Part shown: piece after piece, positions 22,532 to 31,767 of the stretch
Numbering within the stretch: the stretch's first letter is position 1
How the letters are laid out: each line of letters begins with the position of its first letter
Assembly: GCA_903828675.1 (NCBI GenBank)
Contig: CAIKND010000216.1
Span: forward strand, 57,194-121,193
Length of the DNA: 64,000 nucleotides
From: an uncultured Acidobacteriaceae bacterium
GTDB taxonomy: Bacteria; Acidobacteriota; Terriglobia; Terriglobales; Acidobacteriaceae
Reading direction: 5' to 3'
Notes under the pieces: model-generated
Database searches by the model: none
What the model was told of the DNA's origin: nothing
What the model saw: the letters and a program-made list of their open reading frames with translations, nothing else
Position numbers and translations under genes: made by a program

Positions 22532-25405
22532 TTAAGCTTTCTGCAGATTCGCGAATTTTTCCATCAGCTTTTTCATTCCGTGGCGGTTGAACATGACGGT
22601 GAGCTTGGTGTCATCGCCGTCACCTTCGCGCATGAGAATTGTGCCTTCTCCGTACTTGGCATGGCGGACGCGCTGGCCCTTCTTTAGACTGGCTGCGCCG
22701 CGGGACTCAGGAACTTCCATGGCGGGACGGGCGAGTGCGCCGGGCTTGGGGATTCCGGCTTTGCCGCCAAAGAAGCGGGCGATGTTGTCGATGGAGTCGG
22801 GTTTGCCAGGAAGCGGGGACTCTTCCGCGCCCTTTGCCTTAGGGCTTGGGTTGAGAGTGGAGGAGTCGGCTTTAGCTGCCATCCACGGAGCCACGAAGAG
22901 CTTAGGGGATGAGCTTCTGGCAGTTGCACCAGTTTTATTGCCTGAGGTGGCGGGGTTGTAGGCTTCCTGGCTCTCGTCTTCGTAGTTGTAGTGCTGGCCG
23001 TCGGAGTCGCCGGTGTGCGTGGCGCGGCGTCGGGATGCGCCATAGCCGGAGCCGTACGCGGGAGTAGACCAGGCTGGACTGCGGCCACCCAGGTTCTCAA
23101 TCAACTGGCTGGGAACCTCCTCAATAAAACGGGAGGGGATGCTCATCTCCGGCGCGTCGTTGCCATAGCGGCGGCGGTAATGCGCGCGCGTAAGCACCAG
23201 CGTGTTCATGGCGCGGGTCATGCCGACATAACAGAGACGGCGCTCCTCTTCGAGTTCTTCTGGGTTGGAGAGCGTGCGCGAGTGCGGGAAAAGGCCCTCT
23301 TCCAAGCCGGCAAGAAAGACAAGCGGGAATTCAAGCCCCTTTGCGGCGTGGAGCGTCATAAGAGTAACGCGCGAGTCGGGATCGAATTGATCGGTGTCCG
23401 AAGCAAGGGCGGCGTGGTCAAGGAATTCTGCCAGGGTTTCGCCGCGAACTTCAGCATCGTGGGCTGCGTTGGCAAGTTCCTTCAGGTTCTCAATGCGGCT
23501 GAATGCCTCTGGCGAGCCTTCAGCTTCAAGGGCTTTGATGTAGCCGGTGCGGTCGATGAGGAAACGGATGAGTTCAGGAAGGGTGGCCGAGTCGCCGGGC
23601 GCGCGGAAGGCCGGCTTCTGATCCGAAGTGCCGTCAGGTTCGGATGGTGATTGGATGTCAGACTTCCCCGGCCCCAAAGACGGAACCTGAGGCACCCGAT
23701 CATCTGAGTCCGATGTAGTCCTTGGCATGACGAGGAAGGGGCGTTTGGGTGCGGCGGCGAAGGGGGAAAAGGTGGAGGAGTCGAGCAGTGGAAGTTGATG
23801 CTCACTGCCCCCGAAATCGAAGGTCGTAGCGGAGTCGGCGCTAGCAGCGTCGGGACTGACCGAGCCGGGAGAAGCCGCGCCAAATTCGAAGCCGGTGTCG
23901 GCATCCGCTTCCTGCGCCGTATTGCCGGAGAGTTTCCCTGCGAAGTCGGGGTCCATCATGGCCTGGGCATCGAGGATGAGCTGTCGAAAGGACTCGATAG
24001 CCATGAGTGCGCGGGTCGGGATAAGGCGGTTGGCGATGGCTGAGGCCAGAGCGTCCCAAGTGGACTGGCCGGTTTCCAGTGCCAGCCTCTCCAGGGTCTC
24101 CAGGGTGGTTTTGCCTATGCCGCGGGTCGGGGTATTGATGACGCGCTGCAAGGCCATGGAATCATGAGGGTTGCGGACAAGGCGCAGGTAGCCAAGCAGG
24201 TCTTTGATCTCGGCGCGCTCGTAAAAGCTGAAGCCGCCAACCATGGTGTAACTGATGTTGTAGCGGCGGAGAGCTTCCTCAACCAGGCGGGACTGGGAGT
24301 TGGTGCGGTACAGCACGGCGCAGTGCGCGCCGCCGGGGTTCTCACTCTCAGACGAACTAGCTTGGCGGAGAAAGGTCTGGATTTTGTCGGCAATAAAGAG
24401 GGCTTCGTTTTCGCCGTCGGGGGCCTCGTAATAGCCGATGAGTGAGCCGCCCTGGCGATCGGTCCAGAGCTTCTTACCCTTGCGGCGAAGATTGTTGGCC
24501 ACAACGGCACCAGCTGCCTCGAGAATGACCTGCGTGGAGCGGTAATTCTGCTCGAGACGGACGATTTTTGCGTTAGGGAAATCCTTCTCGAATTCGAGGA
24601 TGTTACGGATGTCAGCGCCACGCCAGGAATAGATGCTCTGGTCCTCGTCGCCAACGGCGCAGACATTTTTGGCTTCGCCGGCCAGCAGTTTCATGAGTTC
24701 GTACTGGGGGCGGTTGGTGTCCTGGTATTCGTCGACGAGCAGATAGCGGTAACGGCGCTGGTAGCGCTCGCGGGCCTCGGTGGAGACTTTGAGCAGGCGG
24801 ACGGCTTCGAGGAGCAGGTCATCGAAGTCGAGTGCATTATTCTTGCGCAACTCCGCCTGGTAGCCCTTGAAGATGTGGGCGATGCGCTCGCTGTTGGGGT
24901 CTTTTGACGCGAGGTAATACTCCTGCGGGTCGACCATGTGGTTTTTGGCCCAGGAGATGCGGCCCAGAACGGTTCGCGGCGTGAGTTGCTTGGTGTCAAG
25001 ACCCATGCGGCGCATGATCTGCTTGACGATGCCCTGCTGGTCGTTCTCGTCGTAAATGGCAAAAGAGCGGGTGAGGCCCTCCCCGCCTATCTTAAGCGCC
25101 TCGATGTCGCGCCTCAGCAGGCGGACGCAAAGCGAGTGGAATGTGGCGATGAGGGGCTTGGCGACGGAGGAGTGGTCGAGAAGCTTGTCGACGCGTTCGC
25201 CCATCTCCTTGGCAGCCTTGTTGGTGAAGGTAACGGCGAGAATGGAGTCTGGCGCGATGCCTTTCTCGCGGATTAGCCAGGCGATGCGGCTGGTGATTAC
25301 ACGGGTTTTACCGGAACCGGCTCCGGCTAGGATGAGCAGTGGGCCTTCGGTGGCCTCGACGGCGGCGCGCTGTTCGGGATTCAATTTGTCGATGAGCGGC
25401 TGCAA
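22532..25405 (-). CDS. pcrA: UvrD/PcrA-type DNA helicase with an unusual internal insertion
   Basis: A 957-aa superfamily-1A 3'-5' helicase for repair and replication. Motifs are in order: Q-motif LNPEQRAAV, Walker A GAGSGKTR, TFTNKAAKEM, Walker B LLVDEYQDTN, GDEDQSIYSWRGA, LEQNYRST, TLHAAKGLEF and YVGMTRA. Residues about 485-600 are an extra acidic, Ser/Pro/Asp-rich stretch not found in typical PcrA. The C-terminus carries the Tudor-like tail (LKKGQRVRHAKYGEGTIL) that binds RNA polymerase in other PcrA proteins. It is monocistronic. Confidence 0.93.
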   Translation of the reverse strand: MQPLIDKLNPEQRAAVEATEGPLLILAGAGSGKTRVITSRIAWLIREKGIAPDSILAVTFTNKAAKEMGERVDKLLDHSSVAKPLIATFHSLCVRLLRRDIEALKIGGEGLTRSFAIYDENDQQGIVKQIMRRMGLDTKQLTPRTVLGRISWAKNHMVDPQEYYLASKDPNSERIAHIFKGYQAELRKNNALDFDDLLLEAVRLLKVSTEARERYQRRYRYLLVDEYQDTNRPQYELMKLLAGEAKNVCAVGDEDQSIYSWRGADIRNILEFEKDFPNAKIVRLEQNYRSTQVILEAAGAVVANNLRRKGKKLWTDRQGGSLIGYYEAPDGENEALFIADKIQTFLRQASSSESENPGGAHCAVLYRTNSQSRLVEEALRRYNISYTMVGGFSFYERAEIKDLLGYLRLVRNPHDSMALQRVINTPTRGIGKTTLETLERLALETGQSTWDALASAIANRLIPTRALMAIESFRQLILDAQAMMDPDFAGKLSGNTAQEADADTGFEFGAASPGSVSPDAASADSATTFDFGGSEHQLPLLDSSTFSPFAAAPKRPFLVMPRTTSDSDDRVPQVPSLGPGKSDIQSPSEPDGTSDQKPAFRAPGDSATLPELIRFLIDRTGYIKALEAEGSPEAFSRIENLKELANAAHDAEVRGETLAEFLDHAALASDTDQFDPDSRVTLMTLHAAKGLEFPLVFLAGLEEGLFPHSRTLSNPEELEEERRLCYVGMTRAMNTLVLTRAHYRRRYGNDAPEMSIPSRFIEEVPSQLIENLGGRSPAWSTPAYGSGYGASRRRATHTGDSDGQHYNYEDESQEAYNPATSGNKTGATARSSSPKLFVAPWMAAKADSSTLNPSPKAKGAEESPLPGKPDSIDNIARFFGGKAGIPKPGALARPAMEVPESRGAASLKKGQRVRHAKYGEGTILMREGDGDDTKLTVMFNRHGMKKLMEKFANLQKA

Positions 25406-25736
25406 GGCGAAGGTCCAGAAGGGAAGAGTCCTCTTCTAGTGTACCTTTGCTGGCGCTTTAGGGCGCGGATGGGTCGTAGTGTGACTGCAGGCATGGACCG
25501 CATAGGGCTGCGCTGGTGGCGCTGACTGGTTCGGTGGTGGGCATGGCCACGGTGCCGAAGTCGGTGACCACCCCGATCACTATTGAGGCCCGCCAGGAGT
25601 TGAAAGGCATTTCCCAGATCCAAATCCCTCCTGGAATCATTCCGATATGCTTACCTTTGTGTGAAAGGGCCTGCCGACCGCTGCGCTCTCTTTTTCAGGC
25701 CTCGCGGGCAGTCCCTGCAAATCATGGAGGAGTGGA
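25406..25736. other. intergenic region upstream of the fucosidase
   Basis: About 330 bases contain open frames on both strands (for example 25516-25740 plus and 25458-25640 minus), but none has recognisable protein character. The fucosidase ribosome-binding site GGAGGAG ends at about 25731. The rest is unassigned and may hold promoters for both flanking genes. Confidence 0.4.
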
Positions 25737-27281
25737 ATGACCAATTCGTTTAACAGGCGTGACCTTCTCAAGGGCAGCATGGCCCTCTCTGCCGGTTCTC
25801 TCGTAGCACCACTGGCTCTCGCCGATAAAACACCCGGCCAGGCAACGCCGCAAGCCGCCGCGTCGCGTCTCTACAAGCCTTCATGGAACTCGCTGCGCTC
25901 CATCCCGATTCCGCAGTGGCTTCAGAGCGGAAAATTCGGTATCTATACGCATTGGGGCATTTATTCCGTCCCTGCTTACGGAGAGAATGGAACGTGGTAT
26001 GCGCATAACATGTATACCAATCCCGACTCGGAGGAAAGAAAACATCACGAAGCTACTTATGGCACTTTGGACAAGTTCGGCTACAAGGACTTCATCCCCA
26101 TGTTTACCGCCGCTAAATTTGACCCCGACGAGTGGGCGGAGCTATTCAAGAAATCGGGCGCGCGTTTTGCCGGCCCTGTCGCTGAACACCACGACGGCTT
26201 TGCCATGTGGGACACAAAATACTCTGCGTGGAATGCCGCCAAGATGGGGCCCAAACGGGACGTCGTTGGCGAACTGTCCAAGTCCATCAAGAAGCAGGGC
26301 ATGAAGTTCCTAACCGCCTTCCATCATGCCGAGCACTGGTTCTATTTCCCCACGTGGGATAAGAAATATGACGTATCCGACCCCCGCTTTGAGGGACTCT
26401 ACGGTGTAAGCCACGATCCAGCGGCGCTCCCTGACAAGAAGTTTCTCGACACTTGGCTGGGTAAGATGGAAGAAGTTGTAGATAATTACGGACCGGATAT
26501 CATCTGGTTCGATTTCGGCCTGCGCCTCATTCAGCAGTCCTATAAGAAGAGGTTCTTTGCCTCTTACTTCAACAAAGCAATGGCGTCTGTCCAGCAAGTT
26601 ACAGTGACTTACAAGTATCACGACCTGACTCCCGGCGTCGGCATCAATGATCTGGAACTCGGCCAGGAACTTGATATGACTTATAACCAATGGATTACAG
26701 ACACAACCATCGACGCAGGCAGCGGCTGGGGGTATATCGAGGGCCTCGGCTTCAAGTCTATTGATCTGCTGGTAACTGGTCTTGTCGATCGGGTCAGCAA
26801 GAATGGATTCCTCCTGTTGAACGTTGGTCCAAAGCCCGACGGAACAATTCCGGAGCCCGCGAAGCAGCGGCTGCTGGGACTCGGCGAGTGGCTGCGCGTG
26901 AATGGCGAAGCCATCTACGACAGCAGTCCGTGGTTGGTTGCGGGCGAGGGCCCTACTCAACTGAAGAAAGGCGGCGCTTTCAACGAAGATAATGATCTTC
27001 ATTACACACCGGCAGACATTCGCTTTACATGCAAAGACAATTTCCTGTATGTCACCGTCCTCGCGTGGCCCGGCGACAGAACATTTGTAAAGAGTCTAGT
27101 TCCCAAAGGCGAGACCTGGGCGGGATTGTATCCCTCTGAGATCGCGTCCGTCAGAATGCTAGGCAGTGACGAGCCGATTCGCTGGGAATTCACCAAGGAA
27201 GCGCTCGTCCTTACTGCGCCCAAAAGCAGGCCATGCGATCACGCGTATGTTTATCGCATTACATTGAAAGAACCGTTTTAA
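25737..27281 (+). CDS. exported alpha-L-fucosidase (GH29)
   Basis: A 514-aa GH29 retaining fucosidase that would release terminal L-fucose from glycans. The N-terminus has a Tat signal, NRRDLLKGSMALSAGSLVA, so it is exported folded. The substrate-pocket segments FGIYTHWGIYSVPAYG, EHHDGFAMWDTKYSAWNA and FHHAEHW are typical. The nucleophile Asp is in IIWFDFGL near residue 258. A C-terminal beta-domain follows about residue 400. GGAGG lies close to the ATG. Confidence 0.93.
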   Translation: MTNSFNRRDLLKGSMALSAGSLVAPLALADKTPGQATPQAAASRLYKPSWNSLRSIPIPQWLQSGKFGIYTHWGIYSVPAYGENGTWYAHNMYTNPDSEERKHHEATYGTLDKFGYKDFIPMFTAAKFDPDEWAELFKKSGARFAGPVAEHHDGFAMWDTKYSAWNAAKMGPKRDVVGELSKSIKKQGMKFLTAFHHAEHWFYFPTWDKKYDVSDPRFEGLYGVSHDPAALPDKKFLDTWLGKMEEVVDNYGPDIIWFDFGLRLIQQSYKKRFFASYFNKAMASVQQVTVTYKYHDLTPGVGINDLELGQELDMTYNQWITDTTIDAGSGWGYIEGLGFKSIDLLVTGLVDRVSKNGFLLLNVGPKPDGTIPEPAKQRLLGLGEWLRVNGEAIYDSSPWLVAGEGPTQLKKGGAFNEDNDLHYTPADIRFTCKDNFLYVTVLAWPGDRTFVKSLVPKGETWAGLYPSEIASVRMLGSDEPIRWEFTKEALVLTAPKSRPCDHAYVYRITLKEPF

Positions 27282-27310
27282 GAGCATCGCCAAATCAGAT
27301 GCAACATGCG

Positions 27311-27344
27311 CCCAACCTTGCCACGATGATGTGGCAAGGTTGGG
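27311..27344. repeat. perfect 14-bp hairpin after the fucosidase gene
   Basis: CCCAACCTTGCCAC (27311-27324) and GTGGCAAGGTTGGG (27331-27344) pair completely around GATGAT. It lies 30 bp after the fucosidase stop. It could terminate transcription, but it has no T-tract and its CCCA...TGGG ends recall the REP-like elements of this genome. Confidence 0.65.
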
Positions 27345-27392
27345 ACTCGAACCGCAATGACCTGCCACCCACCGCGCTATTCTTGAATCACA

Positions 27393-27956
27393 ATGAAGCC
27401 TTCAACTCAAACTCGACGCCGCGCAGCCGTTTACTGCGGATCGGCAGATGGAAGCAACCCCGCCTTTCGTGCCGAGGCCATGGCCTTGGGAGCTGCGATT
27501 GCCGCGGCTGGATGGGGTCTGGTATATGGCGGCGCCAACATCGGCCTGATGGGCGCGGTGGCCGATGCGGCATTGGCAGGGGGTGCTGAAGTCATCGGCG
27601 TACTCCCTGAAGTCTTGGCCGGAAAAGAGATCGCGCATGAAAGCCTGACCACCCTCGAGCTGGTTCCCACCATGCACGAGCGCAAGGCGCGCATGGCCGT
27701 GCTGGCTGATGCGTTTCTCATCCTCCCCGGCGGTTACGGCACCCTCGACGAGATGATGGAAGCGGTCACATGGGCGCAGTTGGGTCTGCATGACAAGCCC
27801 TGCATTCTCATCAATACTGCAAATTACTGGGATGGGCTGATGGCATTTCTCGACACCACTGTGGCTGCGGGATTTCTCAAAGCTGGCAACCGCAAACTAC
27901 TACGTGTGGCGGCCAATGCGGCCGACGGAATGCGCATGGCGTCGGGGCTGCTCTAA
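27393..27956 (+). CDS. LOG-family (YgdH-like) nucleotide phosphoribohydrolase
   Basis: A 187-aa Rossmann-fold protein of the lysine-decarboxylase-like/LOG family. Members hydrolyse cytokinin-riboside or other purine 5'-monophosphates to free base and ribose phosphate. Visible are VYCGSADGSNP, the loop VYGGANIGLMGAVADAAL, MHERKARM and the signature PGGYGTLDEMMEA. No adenylate isopentenyltransferase is adjacent, so a housekeeping nucleotide-salvage role is more likely than hormone production. It begins 112 bp after the fucosidase and may share its transcript. Confidence 0.9.
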   Translation: MKPSTQTRRRAAVYCGSADGSNPAFRAEAMALGAAIAAAGWGLVYGGANIGLMGAVADAALAGGAEVIGVLPEVLAGKEIAHESLTTLELVPTMHERKARMAVLADAFLILPGGYGTLDEMMEAVTWAQLGLHDKPCILINTANYWDGLMAFLDTTVAAGFLKAGNRKLLRVAANAADGMRMASGLL

Positions 27957-27998
27957 ACCGCTTGCCCCGGCTTCGCGTTCCGGTTGTATCATTCCCCT

Positions 27999-29009
27999 AT
28001 GTCTACCAAACTCCGCTGGGGAGTTCTCAGCACCGCCAATATCGGACTCAAGAAGGTACTCCCTGCCATGCAGCGGAGCCAATATACCACTGTCGCGGCC
28101 ATCGCATCGCGCGATCTGACGAAGGCGCAGCAGGCGGCAGCTTCTCTTGGAATTCCGACGGCCTACGGTTCATATCAAGAACTGCTCGCTGACCCCGATA
28201 TTGACGCGATTTATAATCCGCTTCCCAATCAACTCCACGTTCCCTGGACCATTAAAGCTGCTGAGGCCGGCAAGCACGTTCTTTGCGAGAAGCCAATCAG
28301 CTTGACCGTTGCTGAAGCGAAGACGCTTCTTGCAGTTCGCGAGCGCACCGGCGTGAAGATCTGCGAAGCCTTTATGATCCGCAGTTTTTACCAATGGTTG
28401 CGTCTCCGCGTACTTCTTGATGAGGGCCGCATTGGCGAGTTGCGTTCAATCACCGGCTTCTTCAGTTACTTCAACGCGGACGCTGCGAACATTCGCAACC
28501 ATGTGGAGTGCGGCGGGGGCGGGGTTTATGACATTGGCTGCTACCTGATCCACGCCTCGCGCTATGCATTCAAGCAGGAACCGACACGCGTAGTCGCCTG
28601 TATCGATCGTGATCCTGCGATGCATACCGATCGTCTTGCTTCTGCGATTCTGGACTTCCCCGGCGGTCAGTCCATCTTCACTTGCAGCACGCAGTTGATT
28701 CCCTACCAGCGGATGCACTTTCTGGGCACACGCGGACGGATCGAACTGGAGATTCCCTTCAACGCTCCGCCGGACTGTCCCACGCGCCTCTTCATCGACA
28801 GCAGTGGGGCTCTTTCCGGAAGCGGAATTACCACGGAGATATTTCCAGCCGGCGATCAATACACCATGCAGGGGGATGCCTTCGCGAAGGCGGTTCGCGA
28901 TGATACTGAAGTTCCCGTATCACTTGAAGATTCAATTGGTAACATGGCCGTAATTGAGGCAATCTTCAGCTCCGCCAGTTCAGGGCAATGGGTTAGCCCG
29001 CAACGTTAG
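27999..29009 (+). CDS. Gfo/Idh/MocA-family oxidoreductase
   Basis: A 336-aa NAD(P)-dependent dehydrogenase of the glucose-fructose oxidoreductase type. The N-terminal Rossmann fold begins LRWGVLSTANIGLKKVLPAM, and the family EKP motif is in HVLCEKPISL near residue 95. The C-terminal alpha/beta domain contains GGGGVYDIGCYLIHASRYAF. The start was taken at ATG 27999 (MSTKLRW); 27984 is an alternative. It lies between LOG and a strong terminator. The substrate is likely a sugar or inositol derivative but is not determined. Confidence 0.88.
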   Translation: MSTKLRWGVLSTANIGLKKVLPAMQRSQYTTVAAIASRDLTKAQQAAASLGIPTAYGSYQELLADPDIDAIYNPLPNQLHVPWTIKAAEAGKHVLCEKPISLTVAEAKTLLAVRERTGVKICEAFMIRSFYQWLRLRVLLDEGRIGELRSITGFFSYFNADAANIRNHVECGGGGVYDIGCYLIHASRYAFKQEPTRVVACIDRDPAMHTDRLASAILDFPGGQSIFTCSTQLIPYQRMHFLGTRGRIELEIPFNAPPDCPTRLFIDSSGALSGSGITTEIFPAGDQYTMQGDAFAKAVRDDTEVPVSLEDSIGNMAVIEAIFSSASSGQWVSPQR

Positions 29010-29029
29010 GCGATTGCGGGTGAGATGGA

Positions 29030-29060
29030 GATAGCCGCCAGTCATGGCGGCTATCTTTTT
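29030..29060 (+). terminator. Rho-independent terminator of the oxidoreductase gene
   Basis: GATAGCCGCC (29030-29039) and GGCGGCTATC (29046-29055) form a perfect 10-bp stem around AGTCAT, followed by TTTTT. It begins 20 bp after the oxidoreductase stop. Confidence 0.85.
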
Positions 29061-29351
29061 GGGCACAGAGGCGGAGAAAACAGTGCGTAGAGGCGGTACC
29101 GTACTTTTATAGCTCGAGTAGGGCAAGCTTTAGCGTATGCGCCCTGCAGTACCCAACTTTCGGGAAAGACACAGGCGGTTCGCGCAGACAGTGCGCATCG
29201 TCCTTGAATAATTCCGCACTCTCGCTGGCCTGAGGTATAGGAGGAATTTCGCCCTTTAGTCACCAGTACGGCGCAAACAGGAACGTCTATCTTAAGCCAA
29301 ACTGGCGCAAGCAATCTGCCTGCGCCAGCTCATACTCCTAAATGCCTATGC
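29061..29351. other. intergenic region, nothing recognised
   Basis: The 290 bases between two convergent genes hold a minus-strand frame (29051-29314) without recognisable protein character and overlapping the terminator. No repeat or RNA was identified. Confidence 0.4.
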
Positions 29352-29630
29352 CTACTTTGAAGATACAGCGGCAGCTTTCTTCTGAGCTTCCCAACGACGC
29401 TTGACAGCTTCTGCAATGCGCTTCCGGCCTTCCGGCGAAAGGTTTCTTTTCTGCTTTTTCGCAGCTTTCTTTACTGACTTGACGGCGGGTATAACTGATA
29501 CGATCACCTTCTTGGGCCTACCAACCTTCTTTTTCGGCGCTGCAGCGGCGGCCCCGCCCAGAAGTGCCCGCACCTGTTGCAGCACGGCTATTTCGCGATC
29601 AACAGACGCTAGAATTTCTGATACTCCCAT
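29352..29630 (-). CDS. small AT-hook-like DNA-binding protein
   Basis: A 92-aa basic protein. It starts at ATG 29628-29630 with GGAGG 5 nt upstream. The N-terminus is a short helix, VSEILASVDREIAVLQQVRA. KKKVGRPKK near residue 32 is an AT-hook-type minor-groove motif. The C-terminus LSPEGRKRIAEAVKRRWE is a helix-turn-helix-like basic block seen in small nucleoid-type proteins. A role in binding DNA is likely. The binding target is unknown. Confidence 0.65.
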   Translation of the reverse strand: MGVSEILASVDREIAVLQQVRALLGGAAAAAPKKKVGRPKKVIVSVIPAVKSVKKAAKKQKRNLSPEGRKRIAEAVKRRWEAQKKAAAVSSK

Positions 29631-29845
29631 AGATCCTCCATTGGCACGGGTAACTGGTCCGACCTTTGCGGAGCTAAGTTGCAACTCATCGCAACACCAG
29701 CCACTAGCCACAGCATAAGATAACCGCTTGTATTACATTTTGCAAACTAAAAGTTTCCGATGACACATGATATGATGCCGGTTCTTAGGTGCCCTGGTGC
29801 CTCGACAATTTCCTGACAGGAATTCTCCGGTGAGCTTTAGCGGCG

Positions 29846-30910
29846 TTATACCTTCAGTGTCTCAGCCGCGCATTCCTTAAGGTCGCGACAAAACGCATCG
29901 AGACGCGCGAGATCCGTGTCCCAGGAAAACATAAAGCGAGCGGCGCCTCCGATGAAGGTATAAAACTTCCAGCCGCGCTCGCGAACTCGACGGAGTAAGT
30001 CCTCAGAAGCTTCAAGAAAGGCCGCATTGGCTTCAACTGGACCGGCCAAGCGCAACCCGGGAATGCCGGCGACCTGCGATGCAAAGTGCCTCGCGCAGTT
30101 ATTGGCGTGCGCGGCGTTGCGCAGCCAGGCTCCGCTTTCCAGCATTCCTACCCAAGGCGCCGAAAGGAAGCGCATTTTTGAGGCCAGTTGCCCGGCCTGC
30201 TTGCAGCGGTAATCAAAATCCATGGCCATGGAACGATCGAAAAACAGCACCGCTTCTCCTACCGCCATGCCATTTTTTGTTCCGCCAAAGCACAGGACAT
30301 CCACACCGCTCTTCCATGCCATTTCGGCCGGGCTACAGTCCAGGCTCGCACAGGCATTTGCGAAGCGAGCGCCATCCATGTGGAGAGATAGCCCATGGAC
30401 CTTGCACTCATTCGAGATAGCTCGCAACTCCTCCAATGAATAGACGCGTCCTGTCTCAGTAGATTGGGTGATAGTGACTGCGCGCGGCTTGGGATAATGA
30501 ATGTCCAGGCGCTTGGTGGCGAGCTCTCGAATAGATTCAGGGCTGAGCTTGCCGTCGGCGCTCGGCGCAACCAGTAGCTTTGATCCATTTGAAAAGAACT
30601 CCGGCGCGCCGCATTCATCGGTCTCTACATGCGACTGGTCGCAACAGATGACTCCGTGGTAAGACTGACAGAGCGAGGCAAGCGCCAAGGAGTTGGCCGC
30701 GGTACCGTTGAAGACAAAGTAGACCTCGCATTCGGTCTCGAATAGTTCGCGAAATGCATCGGAGGCCCGGGCTGTCCATGGATCGTCACCATAGGAAGTG
30801 ACGTGCCCGTGATTGGCGTCTTCCATCGCTTTCCATGCTTCAGGACAGATGCCAGCATAATTATCGCTGGCAAATTGCTGCTGCAGTTCGCGGGGGTTGA
30901 TTTCGGTCAT
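29846..30910 (-). CDS. ltaE: low-specificity L-threonine aldolase
   Basis: A 354-aa PLP enzyme (beta-eliminating lyase / threonine aldolase family) that cleaves threonine and allo-threonine to glycine and acetaldehyde. It starts at MTEINPREL with AAAGGA upstream; an in-frame ATG at 31018 lacks a site. HGHVTSYGDD is near residue 26. The PLP lysine is in CFGGTKNGMAVGEAV, and the LHMDGARFANACASLD block binds the cofactor pyridine. The GGTKNG variant is typical of Pseudomonas-like LtaE. It is followed by the divergent small DNA-binding gene 215 bp away. Confidence 0.9.
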   Translation of the reverse strand: MTEINPRELQQQFASDNYAGICPEAWKAMEDANHGHVTSYGDDPWTARASDAFRELFETECEVYFVFNGTAANSLALASLCQSYHGVICCDQSHVETDECGAPEFFSNGSKLLVAPSADGKLSPESIRELATKRLDIHYPKPRAVTITQSTETGRVYSLEELRAISNECKVHGLSLHMDGARFANACASLDCSPAEMAWKSGVDVLCFGGTKNGMAVGEAVLFFDRSMAMDFDYRCKQAGQLASKMRFLSAPWVGMLESGAWLRNAAHANNCARHFASQVAGIPGLRLAGPVEANAAFLEASEDLLRRVRERGWKFYTFIGGAARFMFSWDTDLARLDAFCRDLKECAAETLKV

Positions 30911-31302
30911 TCTATGATCCTTTTCAATCGGCGTAAATGGGGTAGGCGAGAGAGACAGTGAGTCTGCATTGGCACTTTCCCCAAGGGAATTATTGATCGA
31001 CTCGCAAGTACCGGCCAAGGTTGGATCGGCGCATGAGCACCCTACAAACTTCTAATTTTATACCGCGCACATGTTTGTTCAATTTTATGGGATCAGATTA
31101 CGCCGTTCGGCGGAGCTGAATGTGACAACTACAGTCTTGATGCAAACGAATCAATACTTCTTATAGAAAGACTATATTGCGCACCCTTTGCCTGTTACTC
31201 AGTCGCAGATCTGAATGGACAGCTGACCGTCCGATGCTCTTGAGAATGAGCTGGAGGCGAATCACCGCTGTGGACGGGCACATGGATATGTTCAGCAAGC
31301 TA

Positions 31303-31767
31303 TCACTTGTAGCCCATCCAATCGATCGGTGTTTCTTCAAAAGTCCTGCCCTCGATGATTGGCTTGAGATCGCGGTCCAATAACCCGCCCAGCATCTGCA
31401 GAAAGGTCTCTGCAAAGCTGCGAATATCCGTCGCAGGGTCACGATAGCTAAAGAACCTGGCCAACGCTTCGCGGCCGTGGAGTTTTAGATAGTCTTTGAC
31501 GTTGAGCATATGGTCAACGGGCTTGATAATGAAGACCATAAAGCCCCCGTTGAGCCCTCCGGCAGCGGAGAAAAATGAGATGTCAATTTCCATGGCTGAA
31601 CGTTCGCTGGAAAAATGGAAGGCCGGATAGCGGTCCGATTCCGGTGATCCGTCGAGGGTTACTCCCTTGAATTCAAACCCATGCGCGACAAATGCAGGAA
31701 CATGTCGACACACAACTTCATGGACAACGGCAAAGTCTCCCGTGAGAGCCAATTCAGCCATGCTCAT
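31303..31767 (-). CDS. candidate immunity protein for the PAAR effector
   Basis: A 154-aa, mostly soluble protein without signal peptide, rich in aromatic residues (FKGVTLDGSP, FFSYRDPATDIRSFAETFL). Its ATG overlaps the stop of the PAAR gene as ATGA (4 bp), the typical arrangement of effector-immunity pairs. It is the last gene of the leftward T6SS cluster. No known immunity family was recognised. If the toxin acts in the cytoplasm, a cytoplasmic immunity protein is expected, consistent with the lack of export signal. Confidence 0.5.
   Translation of the reverse strand: MSMAELALTGDFAVVHEVVCRHVPAFVAHGFEFKGVTLDGSPESDRYPAFHFSSERSAMEIDISFFSAAGGLNGGFMVFIIKPVDHMLNVKDYLKLHGREALARFFSYRDPATDIRSFAETFLQMLGGLLDRDLKPIIEGRTFEETPIDWMGYK

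Noticed and set aside
25458..25740. Open frames on both strands upstream of the fucosidase
   Set aside because: No recognisable domain and no ribosome-binding site; kept as an unassigned intergenic region.
27331..27365. GGTTCGAGTCCC-like stretch on the minus strand resembling a tRNA T-arm
   Set aside because: The five-base stem does not pair (two mismatches), and no acceptor, D or anticodon arms are found nearby. It is largely the arm of the 14-bp hairpin.
29051..29314. Minus-strand open frame of 87 codons
   Set aside because: It overlaps the terminator of the oxidoreductase gene and has no protein-like pattern or ribosome-binding site.
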